From positions 1 through 21,770 of the forward strand of contig JAGVXJ010000016.1 of NCBI GenBank assembly GCA_018303895.1: a DNA stretch of 21,770 nt. Reading direction: 5' to 3'. The notes beneath the pieces were generated by a model. It did not search any database. It had not been told where the DNA came from and saw only the letters and a program-made list of their open reading frames with translations. Both the position numbers and the translations under genes were made by a program. Of the stretch, positions 13,527-21,115 are shown in pieces. This stretch comes from Candidatus Pacearchaeota archaeon (lineage in GTDB: Archaea > Nanobdellota > Nanobdellia > Pacearchaeales > GW2011-AR1). The stretch's first letter is position 1. Each line of letters begins with the position of its first letter.

Positions 13527-13535
13527 GTTTAAAAG
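13527..13535 (-). promoter_or_regulatory. TATA-like box for the histidine phosphatase
   Basis: The minus-strand CTTTTAAAC is centred about 25 nt upstream of ATG 13506. Confidence 0.45.
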
Positions 13536-13598
13536 AATTGTGAAAATAAATCCTGGATTTGAATTCTAGGCTTTATTTTTTCACTTCAGCTTTTGCCT

Positions 13599-13660
13599 CA
13601 TGGAAAGTTATTTATTAACTTTCTATAGCGAAGCGAGAAAAATCATTTCTTTGATTTTTC
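13599..13660 (-). repeat. 3' hairpin element, copy 1 (S6e)
   Basis: Two perfect stems occur. GAAAGTTA-5 nt-TAACTTTC spans 13603-13623. GAAAAATCA-6 nt-TGATTTTTC spans 13637-13660 and contains the S6e stop codon in its left arm. Between them lies TATAGCGAAGCGA. The same parts recur at the 3' end of aIF5B (15653-15766) with only a few changes in the shared blocks. On the mRNA the order is stop-proximal hairpin, TCGCTTCGCTA, then the second hairpin. It probably acts in 3'-end formation or is a dispersed repeat. Confidence 0.6.
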
Positions 13661-14083
13661 TTTTGGTTGACATTGATCAGGAAATATTTCTTCTAGAGAT
13701 TTGTTTCCTTGTTTTAGAACCTTCAAATTAACTTGCGTTATGTCAAGTGAGATAGTTTTTCCTCTGACGGTTTTTCTTAATCTCAAACCTTTTGGAGTGA
13801 AGTTAGAACGTTTCTTTTTTCCTTCACGTCTTGAACGTTTGTGCATGCCTTTTCCGTAACCTAAAAGAACTCTTTTCAAATTTGTTCCATCAACGTTTGG
13901 AAGCATAGGCATTCCAGCTTTATCTGAACCACCCATTATTTCAAATTCGTAGCCGTCAAGGTCGGGAGATATCTCTGAGCCAGAAATTTTTTGGCCGATT
14001 TCTTTCCCGTCAAGAGCTTCGGAATCTGATTCAAGCTTGAAGGTTTTTCCGTTTTTCATAGACAGATTAAATTTGAATACCAT
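13643..14083 (-). CDS. rps6e: Small-subunit ribosomal protein eS6 (S6e)
   Basis: The 146 residues match archaeal S6e: a strand-rich start (MVFKFNLSMKNGKTFKLE), the family signature GGSDKAGMPML (51-61), a basic segment LLGYGKGMHKRSRREGKKKR (73-92) and KTVRGKTISLDITQVNLKV (104-122). ATG 14083 is the right start, since a TTTATAAA box is centred about 25 nt upstream and the family begins here; the longer open frame to 14269 is not used. The protein is part of the 30S subunit body. The stop codon lies within a hairpin shared with the 3' end of aIF5B. Confidence 0.96.
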   Translation of the reverse strand: MVFKFNLSMKNGKTFKLESDSEALDGKEIGQKISGSEISPDLDGYEFEIMGGSDKAGMPMLPNVDGTNLKRVLLGYGKGMHKRSRREGKKKRSNFTPKGLRLRKTVRGKTISLDITQVNLKVLKQGNKSLEEIFPDQCQPKEKSKK

Positions 14084-14104
14084 AATAATTAGTTGAGAAA
14101 ACCA

Positions 14105-14112
14105 TTTATAAA
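14105..14112 (-). promoter_or_regulatory. TATA box for S6e
   Basis: TTTATAAA is palindromic and is centred about 25 nt upstream of ATG 14083; it sets the S6e start. Confidence 0.55.
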
Positions 14113-14133
14113 TCTTTTCGGTAGCAACATTAA

Positions 14134-14358
14134 CTACTTTAATGGTTTTTCCAGAATCCCAAAGATTAGGAAGACAATAGAACCGACGAGAAGCAGTATG
14201 CCGAGAGTAACATAAAATGAGTGTAGTCCCATACAAGAATTTTGCAATACCTCTGCCCAACTCGAACAAATGTTTTTTCGATTATTAGCCATTCCGCCGA
14301 AAAACAAAGCAAGCAAAAAACTTGCCCCGGACATTACATACCATTGTGATTTTTTCAT
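14134..14358 (-). CDS. Small two-helix membrane protein
   Basis: The 74 residues starting at ATG 14358 hold two hydrophobic helices, about 7-23 (YVMSGASFLLALFFGGM) and 49-69 (FYVTLGILLLVGSIVFLIFG), joined by a polar loop with two cysteines (C32, C43) that could pair outside the membrane. A CTTAAAC box lies about 25 nt upstream of this ATG, and the longer frame to 14436 would run into the previous gene. It lies just upstream of S6e. No family is recognised. Confidence 0.65.
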   Translation of the reverse strand: MKKSQWYVMSGASFLLALFFGGMANNRKNICSSWAEVLQNSCMGLHSFYVTLGILLLVGSIVFLIFGILEKPLK

Positions 14359-14395
14359 ATTTTGTTGAAGAGAAAGAAGTTTAAGAAAGTTGCGA

Positions 14396-15010
14396 TTAAA
14401 GTGTATTTGTCCGAACCAAAGAAAAATCAGAGGCATAACTTGTTGCAGGAATCGACGCGGAATTTGAGATTTTTTCTTTCACTGAATCATAAGCTCTTTC
14501 AAAAACGCTTTTTCTTGGAGGAAGATAATCTGCTCGCATAACCTGTAAAGCTAATCCGCGAACGAACTGCGCAGAAGATAAAAATAACGCGTTCCATCCT
14601 TCCGATTTAGTCAAACTATCGCGAGCAAGATATTTTTCTGTTCCGAGAGCTGAACCAAAAAACCCGAGAAAATAACCTAAAGAACCTTCACCGGCGTAAA
14701 AATTCTTTGATGGTTTAACTCCGCTTTCCAAAAGTTCAGTTTCAGTTTTTATTTTTTCTCGATTTGTGTACATAAATGCACCAGTCAAAGCCAAACTTCC
14801 GACGAGACCGCCAAAAGAAGCCAAATTTTTAGATAAAGTATCTTCATGAAAAGAAAAACCAATAACTTCAATTATCGACGCTGAAGAATGAAGCAAATTT
14901 GAAAGTCCCTCTTTTGTCCCACCCGTAACCGAATTGTAAACTTTTACAGATTTATTAACGAGAAACATCAAACTAGAATCAAACTTGATTAAACCTTTTA
15001 TTAAATCCAT
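14396..15010 (-). CDS. Multi-pass membrane protein of unknown family
   Basis: The 204-residue protein has weakly hydrophobic helices near 62-81 (NLASFGGLVGSLALTGAFMY), 104-124 and 138-158, and a charged C-terminal part with a VKEK segment, then Ser/Ala/Thr-rich residues. Its length and layout recall the operon gene at 8980-9594, including a glycine-rich YAGEGSLGYFLG segment, but identity is low. A CTTTTTAAGT box is centred 26 nt upstream of ATG 15010. It appears to be transcribed alone or with the next small membrane gene, 37 nt downstream. Confidence 0.68.
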   Translation of the reverse strand: MDLIKGLIKFDSSLMFLVNKSVKVYNSVTGGTKEGLSNLLHSSASIIEVIGFSFHEDTLSKNLASFGGLVGSLALTGAFMYTNREKIKTETELLESGVKPSKNFYAGEGSLGYFLGFFGSALGTEKYLARDSLTKSEGWNALFLSSAQFVRGLALQVMRADYLPPRKSVFERAYDSVKEKISNSASIPATSYASDFSLVRTNTL

Positions 15011-15030
15011 TTTACTTTTCGGGAAAAATA

Positions 15031-15040
15031 ACTTAAAAAG
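15031..15040 (-). promoter_or_regulatory. TATA-like box for the gene at 14396-15010
   Basis: The minus-strand CTTTTTAAGT is centred 26 nt upstream of ATG 15010. Confidence 0.5.
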
Positions 15041-15083
15041 ATTTTGGTGGAAACAGTATCAGTTATTTTCTAAAATTACAAAC

Positions 15084-15093
15084 TTTTATAAAC
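15084..15093 (+). promoter_or_regulatory. TATA box for the gene at 15115-15630
   Basis: TTTTATAAAC is centred about 26 nt upstream of ATG 15115. Confidence 0.5.
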
Positions 15094-15114
15094 AATAATT
15101 CTCGAGGGCTTATT

Positions 15115-15630
15115 ATGGAAATATTCCAAACATGGAACAAAGTTGATTTCGACCTTGAACTAAAGGGATTCAGAAATAGAATCGAAATAAAAGAAGAAGG
15201 AGCATGTGTCAGCGTAAGTCATAATTATTCTAGCGAGGAAGCTCAAGAAGTTGCTCTAAATGCAAGAGAAAGAATTGTAAGAGAATATCCCTCAATCAGA
15301 TTGTACAAATCACTTACTCTTATTGGAATGTGCGGAGAAAAGTCAAGCAGTGAAGTGGGTCCATCAATTAAAGGTTGTACCAACGCGGAATCATTTAAAC
15401 AAATTTTTGGAAAAAATATTCAAAGAGGTTTTGCAGGAGTATTTGCATTCCCTTTTCCGTTAGAGATTTATTTTAAATGGCATCAGACTGGAAGTTTGAT
15501 TGTTCCGAATAATCTTTCAGATTTAATAGAAGAAGCTTACGTTTCTCGAACAGGAAGAGGGGCTTTTAGAGAAGTAGAATTTTGGACACCAAACAAAGCT
15601 AAAGATTATAAAAGATTTAGGCAAAATTAA
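15115..15630 (+). CDS. Unknown soluble protein
   Basis: This 171-residue protein starts at ATG 15115 with a good TATA box. The N-terminal part is strand and helix (FDLELKGFRNRIEIKEEGAC, then EEAQEVALNARERIVREYP), and the centre has two cysteines (MCGEKS and KGCTNAES). A hydrophobic stretch, FAGVFAFPFPLEIYFKW (about 105-121), is too polar at the edges for a clear membrane helix. The C-terminus is basic (NKAKDYKRFRQN). No family is recognised. It lies convergent to aIF5B, with a hairpin repeat between them. Confidence 0.68.
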   Translation: MEIFQTWNKVDFDLELKGFRNRIEIKEEGACVSVSHNYSSEEAQEVALNARERIVREYPSIRLYKSLTLIGMCGEKSSSEVGPSIKGCTNAESFKQIFGKNIQRGFAGVFAFPFPLEIYFKWHQTGSLIVPNNLSDLIEEAYVSRTGRGAFREVEFWTPNKAKDYKRFRQN

Positions 15631-15652
15631 TTTCCCCAATCACTTTTTTCTT

Positions 15653-15766
15653 CATGGAAAGTTACTTATTAACTTTCTATATGTTTTGTTCACAAAATAT
15701 TTCTGAATGAATCTTATTCGTTCTGTAGCGTAGCGAGAAAAATCAGTTTCCCCAATCGGATTTTTC
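15653..15766 (-). repeat. 3' hairpin element, copy 2 (aIF5B), with inserted segment
   Basis: GAAAGTTA-5 nt-TAACTTTC spans 15657-15677, and GAAAAATC...GATTTTTC spans 15737-15766 with the aIF5B stop codon in the left half. Each is flanked by the same sequence as copy 1: CATGGAAAGTTA on one side and GTAGCGTAGCGAG before the stop hairpin. Unlike copy 1, about 45 extra bases lie between the two stems; they hold a third small palindrome, TTTTGT-TC-ACAAAA near 15683-15696. Confidence 0.6.
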
Positions 15767-17545
15767 TTTTGCTCTTTTCATCTCGGAAAGTTCCTGCAAA
15801 ACTTTTATTTCTGCCGACGACAACAAATCCTTATTTTTCTTGAAGTTTCTAAATTGTGACTCTCCTAAATCGGTATACAAAAATTCTTTGTCTTTCAAAA
15901 CTCGCTCAAAATTTATTCCTGAAATTGAAATCGCAACTTCCATTCCTTCATGTGCTTCATGAACTGATTTATTTTCTGACTGAATATTTTTTATTTTTCC
16001 AATTTTTTCATTTTGAGAATCAATTATTGACAAACCCGAAATCAATCTTCCACCATCAATTTTCACACCAAAAATTGCTGGATTCGTATTCCTGAAAACA
16101 TACTGATGAAGAATTCGCAACTTGCAAACCGGACTTAAATCCATCAATCTTTTTTTCTCAATTTCTTTTTGCTTTTCTGTTCGGAAAATAATTAAGTCGT
16201 CAATAAGTTTGTAAATAACTTCATTAGTGATTATTTTTAAATTTGGTGCGTTTCCCTTTTTGAATTCTTCGGCTTCCTCGTCGAGGTTTACATTGAAACC
16301 AGCAATCACAGCGTCAAGTTCATTTATTTCCAGATTTGCTTTTGCGTTAATTATATCTTTTTTATTTATTGAACCAATTCCTGTCCTAACAATCGGGATA
16401 TTTTTTTCACGAAGCAAAACTAAAAGGGCTTCCAAACTTCCAAGCGAATCTGCCTTGGCAATTATTCCGTGATTGTCTGTTTTTATATTTTCTAAAAGTT
16501 CTTTTCTAAATAAATCCACAATTTCATTTTTATTATTTTTAAATTCTACAAAAGGCATTCCGGGGAGAATATCTATTTTTTCAATAAGTTGCATTCTAAT
16601 TCCTGTTGAAGCTGTGACTTTTTCTTGTGGAGAAAATTTTTTACATAAAGGTTCAATTTCTTCAAGCACCCGGATTTTTGTAAACATTGGTTCTCCGTCG
16701 AGATTTGCGACAGCAATTTCAGAATTTCTGTTTAATTGTCCGTCGTATAAAATTGCTTCGGCATAGTGCGTTGATTTTTCCTGCTTAATTTCGAGAATAA
16801 CTCCCTTTGCTTTTTCACCAAGTTTCAATCGATTAATTAAATATTTTTGACTAAGCCCGCAAATAACCATAATCAATTCAGGAATTCCTTCTTTTGTATG
16901 GGCTGAACAAGGAACCATCGCGATTTTTTGGGAAAAGTCTTCTATGTTGAAAAATAAATCCGCGTTAAAACCAAAACTATCCAGAGCTCCGATAATTGTC
17001 ATATACCTTTCGTCGAAAACTTGTTTTACATTTTGTCGTTGATGTTCAATGCTTTCTCTCAAACCTTCCTCGCGTTTAGCCCATCCAGAAATATTATCTA
17101 TTTTATTCAGCGCAATTACAAACGGCGTTTTATTCATTCGCAAAATTTTCAGAACTTCAGCTGTTTGTGGTTTAATTCCTTCGTTAATGTCAATGACTAA
17201 AATTGCTAAATCTGCCAAACTCCCGCCACGTTTTCTTAAATTTGTAAATGCTGCATGCCCAGGAGTATCAATTAATAAAAATCCGGGAATGTCTAAATGA
17301 ATTTTTGATTTCTCGACGAGCGGGCAGGCTTTTTTCAATTGTGACATTGGATAAGAAGTAAAAGAAATTTTTTGAGTAATTCCTCCGGCCTCGCCCTCGG
17401 CAACACAGCTACTTCTAAGGCAATCGAGAATTGAAGTTTTTCCATGATCAACATGTCCGCAGACGGTAATAATTGGCTGCCTAATCTTCATGTTTTCTGG
17501 ATGAAGATTTGAAACGTTAGTTTCTTTAATTTTCTGGTGTTCCAT
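15743..17545 (-). CDS. infB: Translation initiation factor aIF5B (archaeal IF-2)
   Basis: This GTPase promotes ribosomal subunit joining and initiator tRNA positioning. Its 600 residues match the short archaeal form. G motifs are GHVDHGKT (30-37), switch 1 GEAGGITQKI (51-60), DTPGHA (93-98) and NKID (147-150). The beta-barrel domain II (from about 240), domain III (LGSLEALLVLLREKNIPIVR and AVIAGFNV) and the C-terminal domain IV follow, with KIDGGRLISG and VHEAHEGMEVAISI as family features. The start at ATG 17545 is supported by a TTTTTAAATG box about 25 nt upstream. That box also serves the divergent gene at 17596. No intein is present. Confidence 0.97.
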   Translation of the reverse strand: MEHQKIKETNVSNLHPENMKIRQPIITVCGHVDHGKTSILDCLRSSCVAEGEAGGITQKISFTSYPMSQLKKACPLVEKSKIHLDIPGFLLIDTPGHAAFTNLRKRGGSLADLAILVIDINEGIKPQTAEVLKILRMNKTPFVIALNKIDNISGWAKREEGLRESIEHQRQNVKQVFDERYMTIIGALDSFGFNADLFFNIEDFSQKIAMVPCSAHTKEGIPELIMVICGLSQKYLINRLKLGEKAKGVILEIKQEKSTHYAEAILYDGQLNRNSEIAVANLDGEPMFTKIRVLEEIEPLCKKFSPQEKVTASTGIRMQLIEKIDILPGMPFVEFKNNKNEIVDLFRKELLENIKTDNHGIIAKADSLGSLEALLVLLREKNIPIVRTGIGSINKKDIINAKANLEINELDAVIAGFNVNLDEEAEEFKKGNAPNLKIITNEVIYKLIDDLIIFRTEKQKEIEKKRLMDLSPVCKLRILHQYVFRNTNPAIFGVKIDGGRLISGLSIIDSQNEKIGKIKNIQSENKSVHEAHEGMEVAISISGINFERVLKDKEFLYTDLGESQFRNFKKNKDLLSSAEIKVLQELSEMKRAKEKSDWGN

Positions 17546-17564
17546 GAAGAGCTAATTACATAAA

Positions 17565-17575
17565 CATTTAAAAAC
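17565..17575. promoter_or_regulatory. Shared TATA-like box for divergent aIF5B and the 17596 gene
   Basis: CATTTAAAAAC has a palindromic TTTAAA core at 17567-17572. It is about 25 nt from ATG 17545 on the minus strand and about 26 nt from ATG 17596 on the plus strand. The 50-bp gap holds no second box, so one site probably drives both directions. Confidence 0.5.
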
Positions 17576-17595
17576 ATTGGGAATCCAAAAAAAGA

Positions 17596-17799
17596 ATGAG
17601 CTTGTCTAATTTAGTGTGGGGATTAAAATGGAAATGGAGATTCAAGATAGCAGAATGGAAAATTGAATCTGAAACGTTCAGAGATGTGCAACAGGTTCAT
17701 GAAAAGTATTTTAATCTTAAATTAAACTCGATTAATGAAGACCAACAATTGTCTGAACTTATTGGAACCATTAATGAAGATGAATTATTAAAAAATTGA
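17596..17799 (+). CDS. Small unknown protein, first of a coupled pair
   Basis: The 67 residues have a Trp-rich basic start (LVWGLKWKWRFKIAEWK, residues 6-22) and an acidic helical remainder ending GTINEDELLKN. There is no membrane segment. It is transcribed from the box shared with aIF5B. Its TGA overlaps the TTG of the next ORF as TTGA, so the two are translationally coupled. No family is recognised. Confidence 0.6.
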   Translation: MSLSNLVWGLKWKWRFKIAEWKIESETFRDVQQVHEKYFNLKLNSINEDQQLSELIGTINEDELLKN

Positions 17800-18062
17800 G
17801 TTCAAGCAGTAAATTTTATCTTAATTATGAATTGAGTATGGGAGAACGCGCTCCTTACGGGGGATTTGGAATTAACCTCCACCTTGATAGGGAAAGGGGT
17901 TTGATTGTTTATGATTGGAATGACTATTCAGGAAAATATCGAGATATTATTGCAACTCCTGAAACTCTAAAAGAATTTAATCTTGGAGCTAAGAGACTTA
18001 GAGAAATTGTTATTTCAGCGACTGAAAGAAAAAGCCTTATTACATGGTATGCTAGAAACTAA
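17796..18062 (+). CDS. Small unknown protein, second of a coupled pair
   Basis: The frame can start at TTG 17796, giving 88 residues and a TTGA overlap with the upstream stop; the first ATG is 17838 and would give 74 residues. The part GGFGINLHLDRERGLIVYDW looks like two strands, followed by a helix (LKEFNLGAKRLREIVISATERKS broken after RLREI) and a WYARN end. Trp and Tyr are frequent. No family is recognised. It ends 11 bases before the convergent ABC permease gene. Confidence 0.58.
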   Translation: MSSSSKFYLNYELSMGERAPYGGFGINLHLDRERGLIVYDWNDYSGKYRDIIATPETLKEFNLGAKRLREIVISATERKSLITWYARN

Positions 18063-18073
18063 ATAATAAACTC

Positions 18074-18883
18074 TTAAATTCTCGCGTTTATCAAATTCCC
18101 TGATTCGTATCTCTTTACACCTTTCTTGAAAATAATCAAAGAAATTCCGAGAACAATCCCTGCGAAGGCAAGCATCAGTAAGAACCATTTCCAATCAAAA
18201 AGTTTTAGTAATTCTACTGGGACTCCGGTGATAAATCCTGCCGGAATTAAAGTAAGCAAGAATATTCTGGTGAAACCGCTGAAAACTGAAAAAGGATAAC
18301 TTGCCAAAGTAAGAATTCCCATTAAACCTTGATTTGCAACTTCAACAGAACTTCCCATGTAAAAAGAAAGCGAGCCGAGGATGATTGCGAATCCCAAAAT
18401 AATAATCGAAGAGACTAATACCAAAACAAGAAGCAAAGGAAGTTTCGCAAATGGAACGAAAATAATTGCAAGAATTATTCCAAAAAGTAAATCTCCAAAT
18501 GCATCGAATTTTAATTTACTGATTAAGATGTGGGATAATTCTTCTTTTGGTAGAGCAAGATAAAAGTCTAATTGTCCATCACGAATAATTTCTGCAGTAT
18601 TTTTGAAATTTCCGAAAACAGTTCCGACTAAACCCCAGGCACAAGTAATCACTACAAACATAGCCATAATATCAGTAAAAACCCAATTATTTATCGACGG
18701 AAATTTGTTGAAAAAAATCGCCCAGAAGATAACCCAGAAAATATCGTTGACAAACATAAAAGATGCCTGAGTAATGAAACTTATTCGATATTCCATAATG
18801 CTCTGAAGATTTATCTTAAAATATTCTAACATAAATTTTGCTGTCTTTTTTATTGAATTTTGTGAATTTTTCTTAGCCACCAT
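18074..18883 (-). CDS. ABC-2 exporter permease (COG3694/DUF990 type)
   Basis: The 269-residue permease has six membrane helices. After a basic cytoplasmic N-terminus it has FITQASFMFVNDIFWVIFWA, FVVITCAWGLVGTVFGNF, the amphipathic loop EIIRDGQLDFYLALPKE (about 99-115) and LLFGIILAIIFV. A conserved YPFSVFSGFTRIFLLTLIPA segment (about 195-214) comes before the last helix. This IRDGQLDxYLxxP pattern is typical of the DUF990 permeases that pair with COG4586 ATPases. It overlaps the upstream permease gene by 11 nt. The two permeases and the ATPase form a heteromeric exporter of unknown substrate. Confidence 0.88.
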   Translation of the reverse strand: MVAKKNSQNSIKKTAKFMLEYFKINLQSIMEYRISFITQASFMFVNDIFWVIFWAIFFNKFPSINNWVFTDIMAMFVVITCAWGLVGTVFGNFKNTAEIIRDGQLDFYLALPKEELSHILISKLKFDAFGDLLFGIILAIIFVPFAKLPLLLVLVLVSSIIILGFAIILGSLSFYMGSSVEVANQGLMGILTLASYPFSVFSGFTRIFLLTLIPAGFITGVPVELLKLFDWKWFLLMLAFAGIVLGISLIIFKKGVKRYESGNLINARI

Positions 18884-19655
18884 TTACGTTCAACCTCCTA
18901 ACCCCTCTTTTGTATATTATCCAAGTTATACAACCAAAAATAATTATATAACTAATTTGAATTGCAAAGACATTGAAAAAATCAACAAAACTAAATCTTA
19001 CAAATAATTTTGCTGGAGAGTATGCAATAAAACTGAATGGCAAAACCCCCGCAATTTTTGCAAGCCAAGTTGGGAAAATTTCAAGAGGGACCAACATTCC
19101 ACCTATAGTAAAAAGAAGCTTGTCATAAATCCACCTCAACGAATTTGAATCTTCCAACCAAAAAGAAAGAAGAGCAATTGACATTGATATAAAAAAATCC
19201 AGAGTCATAGCAAGAAAAAGAATTAAAACTAAGAAAAAAAGTGAGTAAATTTTAAAATCAAAACCACCAATTAAAAAATAAATAAGAACTGCACCGAGGA
19301 TAAAAGTTAGTGTAAAGTTTATTATTCTTCTTGAAAAAGATTTTGCAAAATGATAAAGAATATAATTGTATGGTTTGTTTAATTTGTAAGCGATTTCTCC
19401 ATTTTGGACTTCAGTATTAACTTCTTTGACAAATCCTGGTGAAGAGGTTACAATTGATTCTGCCATTAAAAGATACCAAATCATCATCGACAAAGTAAAA
19501 CCTTCGATAAGTTCTTTCCCGGAATAAACTGCTTTCCACATATTGGTGAAAATAAAAAGAATAAGAAGAATGAAAATTGCATGGAAAAAAAATTCTCCAA
19601 AGTAAGCAAAGCTGTTTAAAAAATTTATTTTTGCTATCTCAAAATATTTCTTCAT
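18873..19655 (-). CDS. ABC-2 exporter permease (COG4587/DUF990 type)
   Basis: The 260-residue permease has six helices and the cytoplasmic loop VNTEVQNGEIAYKLNKPYNY (about 79-98), the counterpart of the IRDGQLDFYL loop in the other permease. A LLFTIGGMLVPLEIFPTW segment (about 184-201) and the LPFSFIAYSPAKLF block follow, both typical of this family. The ATG overlaps the ATPase stop codon as ATGA. It is the second subunit of the exporter, and its tail is basic (YKRGVRRLNVNGG). Confidence 0.88.
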   Translation of the reverse strand: MKKYFEIAKINFLNSFAYFGEFFFHAIFILLILFIFTNMWKAVYSGKELIEGFTLSMMIWYLLMAESIVTSSPGFVKEVNTEVQNGEIAYKLNKPYNYILYHFAKSFSRRIINFTLTFILGAVLIYFLIGGFDFKIYSLFFLVLILFLAMTLDFFISMSIALLSFWLEDSNSLRWIYDKLLFTIGGMLVPLEIFPTWLAKIAGVLPFSFIAYSPAKLFVRFSFVDFFNVFAIQISYIIIFGCITWIIYKRGVRRLNVNGG

Positions 19656-20638
19656 TTTTGCTGGTAAATTTTAGTAATGACTTCCTCTATTGGTGTTCCA
19701 GAAATGTTGATATCTAGAATAGAACATTTTTTTATGATGAAATCTATGAATTCTTTTACAGATATCTTGGTTAAGTCAATCTCAAAACTGGCAAAATACT
19801 CTTCAGATTTTAAAATTTTTACACCGGAAAGAGAAAAACTCTTGAAAGGATTTTCAAATTTAACTGAAATAATTTTGCTCTTCAAATATTCTTTGTTCAA
19901 ACTCTCAACTTCCCCGTCGTAAACTATTCGCCCGTGATTTATTATTATAATTCTTTTGCACAAATTTTCTATATCTTGTGTATCGTGAGAAGTGAGTAAG
20001 ATAGTTACTTTTTCTTTTTTATTTAATTCACGAATTAGTTCACGGATTTTTTGTTTGGCAATAATATCCAACCCTATTGTCGGCTCGTCGAGCAAAAGTA
20101 TTTCGGGGCGATGAAGTAATGAAGCGACGATTTCACATTTCATTCTTTGCCCGAGAGAAAGACGCCTAACCGGAATATCAAGAAGATCATTTATTTCAAA
20201 AATTTTCACGAGGTAATTTAATCTGGATTTGTACTCCCTTTCGTCAAGCTCGTAAATTTTACTAAATAAATTAAAAGTGTCAATCGCAGGAAGATGATAC
20301 CACAACTGGGGTTTCTGACCAAAGACTGAACCTATTTTGTACGAAAGTTTTGTTCTTTCTTCCCACGGAACAAAACCGGCAATTTTAACCTGTCCTGATG
20401 TGGGGAAAAGAATTCCAGTAAGGATTTTTATCGTCGTAGATTTACCTGCGCCGTTCGGTCCTATGAATGCAACAATTTCACCCTGCTTGATATTAAAAGA
20501 AATGTTATCTACTGCTTTAATCTCGGTTATATTTGGTTTGAAAAGAGATTTAACACTTCCCAAAAAACCCGCAGCCTTATGTTTTATCTTAAAAGTTTTA
20601 TTCAAATGATTAACTTCGATAACGTCCCTCTCTTTCAT
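19652..20638 (-). CDS. ABC exporter ATPase subunit (COG4586 type)
   Basis: This nucleotide-binding subunit is 328 residues from ATG 20638. Motifs are all intact: Walker A GPNGAGKST (60-68), Q-loop FGQKPQLW (Q108), signature LSLGQ (160-164), Walker B ILLLDEP (180-186) and H-loop SHD (H218). The N-terminal insert with AAGFLGSVKSLF (about 23-34) and FGQKPQLWYHLPAIDTF are marks of the COG4586 group. A box centred 26 nt upstream of 20638 supports this start over ATG 20653, which would add five residues. It is the first gene of the exporter operon. Confidence 0.92.
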   Translation of the reverse strand: MKERDVIEVNHLNKTFKIKHKAAGFLGSVKSLFKPNITEIKAVDNISFNIKQGEIVAFIGPNGAGKSTTIKILTGILFPTSGQVKIAGFVPWEERTKLSYKIGSVFGQKPQLWYHLPAIDTFNLFSKIYELDEREYKSRLNYLVKIFEINDLLDIPVRRLSLGQRMKCEIVASLLHRPEILLLDEPTIGLDIIAKQKIRELIRELNKKEKVTILLTSHDTQDIENLCKRIIIINHGRIVYDGEVESLNKEYLKSKIISVKFENPFKSFSLSGVKILKSEEYFASFEIDLTKISVKEFIDFIIKKCSILDINISGTPIEEVITKIYQQK

Positions 20639-20658
20639 AAGTAGGATAAACAAATAGT

Positions 20659-20669
20659 GATTAAAAATG
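20659..20669 (-). promoter_or_regulatory. TATA-like box for the ABC exporter operon
   Basis: The minus-strand CATTTTTAATC is centred about 26 nt upstream of ATG 20638 and selects that start. Confidence 0.45.
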
Positions 20670-20692
20670 TTTTGAGTAGAAAAAAAAGGAGA

Positions 20693-21025
20693 TTAACAAC
20701 CAGTCAGTTCTTTCAATTTTTCAATGCTTTGAACTCCGGAATATTTTTGATTGTTTATTACCCACGTTGGGGTTTCAGTGATGTTATATTTCGCAATCTC
20801 TTCCCAAGTATCAAAATTAAGCACATGTAAAAAGGCATAACTATCCCCGAAGATTTCTTTTTGTTTTTCACAATAATAGCAATTTGTTTTTGTGTAAAGA
20901 GTTGAATTCCCACCGAGGCACTTTGCAAGTTCTTCTGGAACTGATGGATTTGACTTAAGAGAGAAAAAATATATTCCCAAAGCAATAATAACTATAATTC
21001 CGGCAATCCAATATTTTTTATTCAT
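20693..21025 (-). CDS. Membrane-anchored thioredoxin-like protein (CYYC)
   Basis: The 110 residues begin with one membrane helix (about 5-21, YWIAGIIVIIALGIYFF), then a short linker and a thioredoxin-like domain on the outer face. The active site is C49-Y-Y-C52 in TKTNCYYCEKQKE and the cis-proline is in ETPTWVI (P86). YSGVQSIEKLKELTGC closes the fold. It resembles the thioredoxin domain fused or coupled to VKOR, so it is probably a thiol-disulphide oxidoreductase for secreted proteins. C36 and C110 are extra cysteines. No VKOR gene is in the window. A TTTATAAAAC box lies about 25 nt upstream of ATG 21025. Confidence 0.85.
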   Translation of the reverse strand: MNKKYWIAGIIVIIALGIYFFSLKSNPSVPEELAKCLGGNSTLYTKTNCYYCEKQKEIFGDSYAFLHVLNFDTWEEIAKYNITETPTWVINNQKYSGVQSIEKLKELTGC

Positions 21026-21044
21026 ATCATCTATAAGAAAAAAC

Positions 21045-21055
21045 GTTTTATAAAT
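21045..21055 (-). promoter_or_regulatory. TATA box for the thioredoxin-like gene
   Basis: The minus-strand ATTTATAAAAC is centred about 25 nt upstream of ATG 21025. Confidence 0.5.
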
Positions 21056-21084
21056 TTTATGAAGAAACTAATTTCAAGGAGCTA

Positions 21085-21094
21085 AATTTATTAA
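21085..21094 (+). promoter_or_regulatory. TATA-like box for the SMR-type transporter
   Basis: AATTTATTAA is centred about 26 nt upstream of ATG 21116, which supports that start over TTG 21095. Confidence 0.4.
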
Positions 21095-21115
21095 TTGCAA
21101 TTATCTTGTTATTTG

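Noticed and set aside
13601..13720. Short ORF beginning MESYLLTFY in both hairpin elements
   Set aside because: The shared codons are simply the hairpin sequence; frames diverge at once and no promoter or ribosome site is present.
14084..14269. 62-residue N-terminal extension of S6e
   Set aside because: It does not resemble S6e, it overlaps another gene, and the TATA box places the start at 14083.
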